64,000 nucleotides of DNA from an uncultured Lachnospiraceae bacterium (lineage in GTDB: Bacteria; Bacillota; Clostridia; Lachnospirales; Lachnospiraceae), in assembly GCA_947626435.1 (NCBI GenBank), contig CANQSB010000010.1, forward strand, positions 1-64,000. The letters are read 5' to 3'. The notes beneath the pieces were generated by a model. That model worked only from the letters and a program-made list of their open reading frames with translations. It was not told the DNA's origin and made no database searches. The position numbers were made by a program, and so were the translations under genes. Shown piece after piece: positions 61,421 to 64,000 of the stretch (its first letter is position 1; every line of letters starts with the position of its first letter).

Positions 61421-64000
61421 TTAGTCCATACCGCTGCGCATGCGCTCCAAGAGCAGCTCGTCTTTAATCTTAGCCATCATTCTGCCGCTGTCCTGCGCTG
61501 TCCTTAGTTTTCCCTCCACACTGTAGCTTTTCTCGCGAAACCGCTCCAGCTCCTTCTGCTGCCCTGAAAGCTTCTTCTCCACCTCGTCAAGCTGGTTCGT
61601 GCGGTTTCGCAGCTCGTTTTGGTAATCGAGCAAATCGCTTTCCAGCCTTCTGATAATTATTTCCTGTTCGCGTATCTCTCTGCCGCTCTCCCGGTTTTGT
61701 GCCTCGTCGTCATTCTTCTGCGTCGTGTTTTTGGCAAGCGCGTAGACTATCTCCTGCGGCTGTAATCCCGCTCCCGTCCCCGCGACAGATATCGGTATCA
61801 CGGCTCCCGCCTCCTCGCGGAGTACAAGCCTGTTGCGCACCCTGCCTGTGGGCGGTCTTGTAAAGTCACTGTTGTATTGGGTAAGCAGTTCCATAGATAT
61901 ATCCTGCGGCGGCAGCTGTGTACTGCCCGGATTTATCAGCGCCGAATCTGCCTGCGCCGCCGCGCCGCCATTTTCGCCTGTCTGTACCGCATCTGCTGTC
62001 CGCACTGTGGCATTTGCCTGTGGAATATTTGACACTATATATACCAGAGTACGCGCAAGCGCTGACGCCTCCGCCGCGTCTTTGACCCCCGCATATCTGT
62101 GCTCATGGATTATATCATAAAATAATGTCTCATATTCCTCCGTATTTTCCGCAGCCAGCATTTTTGTGATGTCATCACTTCTATTTAAAATATTCTGAAT
62201 TTCCGTCCGTGTCGTGTCATACTGACTGAAAAGCTCCTGCTCTGCCTGCCTTTGAGGCGTTGTCTGCGTCTCATGGCTGTGTGGCGCAAATGAAACGCTC
62301 TCCAAAAGCTCTGTAATCTGCTCTAAGCGCTCTCTCTGCATAATCGGGCTCTGCTCCTCGATAAAATGCCTCGCCGCCTCGCGCATTGCCACCAAATCAA
62401 GCTTTTCCGTCGCTGTCTTATATACAAGGGAGCTTTCCTTCTCTATGCGCCCGCTCTGTGCAGTCTCCCTCTGCTCAGGCTCTGACTGCCTCTCTCTCAA
62501 AACTGTCTCCTGAACCGACTGCCCCTGCCTTAGTATTGTCTCCTGCTGCGTGCTGTTGTTTTCTGTAGTCCTCAATAGCAGCTCTATCTCCGCATCTGAA
62601 AAAATCTCAGGATTTTCCTCATTATGCGTGCCGCTGACTGTCGCCTCTACTCTGTGCTCGCGGATTAAATCATAAAAGAGCGTCTTGTACTCCTCCGTTT
62701 TCTCCTCGAGCAGCATTTTTGTGACATCGTCGCTTGTATTTAAAATATTCCTTATTTCCGTCTGTGTTTTCTCGTATTGTCTGAAAAGCTCCTGACCCTT
62801 TTGTCCGTCCGTCTCCTGCTGTGTATCATAATCCATTGGAGCAAATGAAACGCTCTCCAAAAGCTCTGTAATCTGCTCTAAGCGCTCTCTCTGCACTATC
62901 GGGCTCTGCTCCTCGATAAAATGCCGCGCAACCTCGCGTATCGCTATCAAATCAAGCTTTTTAAGCGCTGTCTTATATACCAAGGAGCTTTCATTTTCCA
63001 TATGTCCGCTTTGTGCAGCCGCCCTCTGTTCAAGCTCAGGCTGCCTCTCTCTCAAAACAGTCTCCTGAACCGACTGCTCCTGCCTTAGTATTGTCTCCTG
63101 CCACGTGCTGTTGTTTTCTGTGGTTCTCAATAATAGCTCTATCTCCGCATCTGAAAAAATCTCCGGATTTTCCTCATTATGCGTACCGCTGTCTGTCGCT
63201 TCAATTCTGTGCTCACGGATTAAATCGAAAAAGAGCGTCTTGTACTCCTCCGTTTTTTCCTCCAGCAGCATTTTGGTAACATCGTCGCCTGCATTTAAAA
63301 TATTCCTTATTTCCGTCTGTGTTTTCTCGTACTGTCTGAAAACTTCTTGAAAGTTTTTTCTGTCCGTTTCCTGCCGCATGTCATAATCACTCGGCTCAAA
63401 TGATACGCCGCCCAAAAGCTCTACAATCTGCTCCAGACGCTCTCTCTGTACCGCCGTACTGCGCTCATCAATGAAGTGCTGCGCAATCTCGCGCATAGCT
63501 ATCAAATCAAGCTTTTTCAGTACTGTCTCATATATCAGTGAGCTTTCCTTTTCTGAATGTTCCCACTGCATAGTATCAGCGCGCTCAGTCATGCTCTGAC
63601 GCAGGATGGTTTCATCGTGCGTCTGCTCCTGTTTTAATATTGTTTCCTGTTGTGTGCTGTTGCTTTCCGCTGATTTCAGCACAAGCTCCGTTTCCTTCTC
63701 TGAAAAAACTTTGGCTCTTTCTCCGCTGACCGAAGCATTATCTGTTTCGTCTGATTTCTCCTGTCCCGCAATCGGCTCATGCCTTACTATTGTTTCCTGC
63801 CGTACTATGCCGTCGTCCGCTGTCCTTAGCAGCAGCTCTATTTCCTCATTTGAAAAAATCCGCAGGCTTTCCTCGCTGTCAGCCCTGCCTTCCTTAATAA
63901 GCTCTAAAAAGCGGCTCTTGTATTCCTCCGTCCTCTCCTCAAAAAGCTTTCGGGTAGTCTCGTCACTTTTGTTCAGCGTCTGCGTGATTTTCTCCTGTAT
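61421..64000 (-). CDS. Repetitive Glu/Gln-rich coiled-coil protein, 5'-truncated by window edge
   Basis: The frame is open to the last base (859 codons visible) and the true start lies beyond it; the first usable internal start, a GTG at 63682, falls in the middle of a repeat. The visible part has about four tandem repeats of about 185 aa (555 bp), each with EIFSDAEIELLLRTTENNS, QETILRQ, FIEEQSPIVQRERLEQITEL and TKMLLEEKTEEYKTLFYDLI. A Pro/Thr-rich region and a C-terminal coiled coil (about 90 residues, IIRRLESDLLDYQNELRNRT) follow. It has no family I recognise. It is upstream of the tube protein gene in the injection operon; length control or cargo loading are guesses. Confidence 0.7.
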   Translation of the reverse strand: MQEKITQTLNKSDETTRKLFEERTEEYKSRFLELIKEGRADSEESLRIFSNEEIELLLRTADDGIVRQETIVRHEPIAGQEKSDETDNASVSGERAKVFSEKETELVLKSAESNSTQQETILKQEQTHDETILRQSMTERADTMQWEHSEKESSLIYETVLKKLDLIAMREIAQHFIDERSTAVQRERLEQIVELLGGVSFEPSDYDMRQETDRKNFQEVFRQYEKTQTEIRNILNAGDDVTKMLLEEKTEEYKTLFFDLIREHRIEATDSGTHNEENPEIFSDAEIELLLRTTENNSTWQETILRQEQSVQETVLRERQPELEQRAAAQSGHMENESSLVYKTALKKLDLIAIREVARHFIEEQSPIVQRERLEQITELLESVSFAPMDYDTQQETDGQKGQELFRQYEKTQTEIRNILNTSDDVTKMLLEEKTEEYKTLFYDLIREHRVEATVSGTHNEENPEIFSDAEIELLLRTTENNSTQQETILRQGQSVQETVLRERQSEPEQRETAQSGRIEKESSLVYKTATEKLDLVAMREAARHFIEEQSPIMQRERLEQITELLESVSFAPHSHETQTTPQRQAEQELFSQYDTTRTEIQNILNRSDDITKMLAAENTEEYETLFYDIIHEHRYAGVKDAAEASALARTLVYIVSNIPQANATVRTADAVQTGENGGAAAQADSALINPGSTQLPPQDISMELLTQYNSDFTRPPTGRVRNRLVLREEAGAVIPISVAGTGAGLQPQEIVYALAKNTTQKNDDEAQNRESGREIREQEIIIRRLESDLLDYQNELRNRTNQLDEVEKKLSGQQKELERFREKSYSVEGKLRTAQDSGRMMAKIKDELLLERMRSGMD

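Noticed and set aside
61421..63682. Treating the repetitive protein as complete from the GTG at 63682
   Set aside because: The same frame continues open to base 64000 with sequence homologous to the internal repeats, so the gene is longer and the GTG is internal.
61421..64000. The 555-bp repeats as a CRISPR-like or non-coding array
   Set aside because: Repeats are far too long, in frame, and differ mainly at codon level, as expected for protein repeats.

Overview
The window looks like a chromosomal segment of a motile, low-to-mid GC Firmicute of the class Clostridia, most likely Lachnospiraceae. The signs are the clostridial order of the S10-spc-alpha operon (adk-map-KOW protein-infA-rpmJ-rpsM between secY and rpoA), type Z zinc S14, a zinc-finger adenylate kinase, a csrA-flagellin pair, strong Shine-Dalgarno sequences, and accessory families common in that group. 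No rRNA, tRNA, CRISPR array or transposase was seen.

Layout. (1) 1-16.0 kb, minus strand: an unbroken ribosomal protein operon from rpsJ to rpoA (31 genes), with a sigma-A promoter and about 240 nt of leader before rpsJ and a structured leader before rpsM. (2) 16.1-24.2 kb: single genes (rRNA-type methyltransferase, threonine aldolase, two membrane proteins, an isochorismatase-family hydrolase, an AAA/PD-(D/E)XK protein), several with clear TTGACA- or TTGCAA-type promoters, and two back-to-back palindromic elements. (3) 24.3-27.5 kb: flagellin, csrA and, upstream of them, a 976-bp segment bounded by identical 28-bp sites in inverted orientation. The segment encodes a FimB-sized tyrosine recombinase and carries a near-consensus sigma-28 promoter that now points away from csrA-hag. 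(4) 27.5-36.6 kb: GH31 glucosidase, a secreted M15-type peptidase, an ECF sigma factor/ABC exporter operon, a ketopantoate-reductase-like gene and an Rpn-type nuclease. (5) 36.7-43.7 kb: a GH3-type adenylating enzyme, an MFS protein fused to a sensor-like region, an orphan ABC-type binding protein, and a divergent SpoIIE-like phosphatase with altered metal ligands. (6) 43.7-64 kb, minus strand, running off the right edge: one end of a contractile injection system locus (LysM tube protein, hub, spike, gp25, two baseplate J proteins, tail protein I, DUF4255, PAAR-like DUF4280) interleaved with membrane-anchored proteins: a degenerate cyclase, a pseudokinase, and a protein joining about 16 MORN repeats to a nucleoside hydrolase domain.

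Two systems stand out. The first is a candidate self-encoded flagellar phase switch. Inverting the segment would place the sigma-28 promoter directly upstream of csrA-hag, which is the Salmonella Hin layout built with a tyrosine recombinase. A CsrA-type hairpin (GGA in the loop) in the flagellin leader suggests a second, translational layer of control. The second is the contractile injection system with a putative membrane-docking module. Sheath, inner tube and ATPase genes are not in the window and presumably lie beyond position 64000.

All calls rest on reading motifs, start sites and repeats by eye. No database search was run, so family names carry the confidence given and functional links are inference.
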